From Micrococcaceae bacterium UBA3381 (GTDB lineage: Bacteria > Actinomycetota > Actinomycetes > Actinomycetales > Micrococcaceae), in NCBI GenBank assembly GCA_002358975.1, contig DEPX01000009.1, positions 1,480 through 8,635 on the forward strand: a stretch of 7,156 nucleotides of DNA. Direction: 5' to 3'. Shown here piece after piece: positions 7,019-7,156 of the stretch (position 1 is its first letter; each line of letters starts with the position of its first letter). Made by a program: the position numbers and the translations under genes. The notes below the pieces were generated by a model that was given only the letters and a program-made list of their open reading frames with translations, had not been told where the DNA came from and did not search any database.

Positions 7019-7156
7019 CTGGGCCATCCTCCTCGTCGTCGTCTCCTACAACCTGGTCACCGAGGTTGCCCCCCGGACTTTTAGAACTGACCGGCTGGGG
7101 TGGGGAACCACCGCGTCGTTGTAACGACCCGCTACCGGAACCACTACCAGAGCTGC
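7002..7156 (-). CDS. C-terminal tail of upstream conjugation gene, possibly TrbL/VirB6-like (5' end outside window)
   Basis: On the minus strand the frame beginning at 7154 is open to TGA at 7004-7002 and gives 50 residues. They start with a Ser-Gly repeat (SSGSGSGSGS) and end in an acidic run (GDDDEEDGPDGSKR). Of the other two frames, one stops at once and the other stops at 7048-7046 with no low-complexity pattern, so this frame is the most likely coding one. Such hydrophilic Ser/Gly-rich tails are typical of the polytopic TrbL/VirB6-like proteins encoded just before SCO6880-family genes. No membrane segment is visible in the part present, so the family call is inference from position. The gene end overlaps the next gene's start by 17 nt, which points to coupled translation. 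Confidence 0.55.
   Translation of the reverse strand, partial: SSGSGSGSGSLQRRGGSPPQPVSSKSPGGNLGDQVVGDDDEEDGPDGSKR
7028..7033 (-). promoter_or_regulatory. Ribosome binding site that decides the SCO6880-family start
   Basis: AGGAGG on the minus strand directly touches an ATG at 7027 (AGGAGGATG), leaving no spacer for initiation there. The next in-frame ATG, at 7018, is 9 nt away and is the better start. The site lies inside the coding tail of the upstream gene. Confidence 0.7.

Noticed and set aside
7099..7112. Inverted repeat GGTGG-GGAA-CCACC, possible terminator
   Set aside because: It is short, lies inside the coding tail with the frame open on both sides, and has no U-tract. It follows from codons for Gly-Gly-Ser-Pro-Pro.
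1..7156. CRISPR array, tRNA or rRNA genes, insertion sequences, defence genes, oriT
   Set aside because: No regularly spaced repeats, cloverleaf, transposase motif, terminal repeats or long non-coding segment were seen. Nearly every base is in one of the six coding genes.

Overview
The window is a stretch of a conjugative or integrative-conjugative element from an actinobacterium. Two gene blocks on opposite strands converge at about position 1766. The actinobacterial origin rests on three neighbours that I recognise from protein sequence: an SCO6880-type membrane protein, a DUF4913 protein and a TraG/VirD4-like coupling ATPase of the 'TWWWNPL' type. Four sampled 60-base lines have 33, 31, 37 and 36 G+C. 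That is roughly 57%, which is moderate for the phylum and would fit Bifidobacteriaceae, Corynebacterium or similar low-GC lineages. I cannot name the genus, or tell plasmid from chromosomal element.

Plus strand, 1-1768: the end of a long open frame that enters from the left edge (probably the C-terminal tail of the relaxase), then a 336-residue hydrophilic, partly coiled-coil protein that is probably a DNA-processing accessory factor. They are 24 nt apart and look co-transcribed.

Minus strand, 7156 down to 1765 (transcribed right to left): the Ser-Gly-rich, acidic tail of an unfinished upstream gene (probably a TrbL/VirB6-like channel protein), an SCO6880-family protein with two membrane segments, a VirB4-type ATPase, a VirD4/TraG-type coupling ATPase and a DUF4913 protein. 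All junctions are tight: a 17-nt overlap, 8 nt, a 1-nt TAATG overlap and 9 nt. Two stop codons form the first bases of the next Shine-Dalgarno site. This is one translationally coupled type IV secretion operon whose promoter lies beyond the right edge.

The plausible division of labour is as follows. The relaxase and accessory protein prepare the DNA strand. The coupling protein recruits it to the membrane. The VirB4 ATPase, with the SCO6880 protein acting as its separate N-terminal half, powers the channel. The role of the DUF4913 protein is unknown. The two operons meet tail to tail with stop codons overlapping in the four bases CTAA, so there is no spacer for a conventional terminator.

No intergenic gap exceeds 24 nt. 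I saw no tRNA, rRNA, CRISPR array, insertion sequence, attachment site or oriT. The content is a known type of conjugation module rather than a clearly new system. The items most worth checking are the split VirB4, an Asn in place of the P-loop Gly in the coupling protein, and the uncharacterised 336-residue protein.
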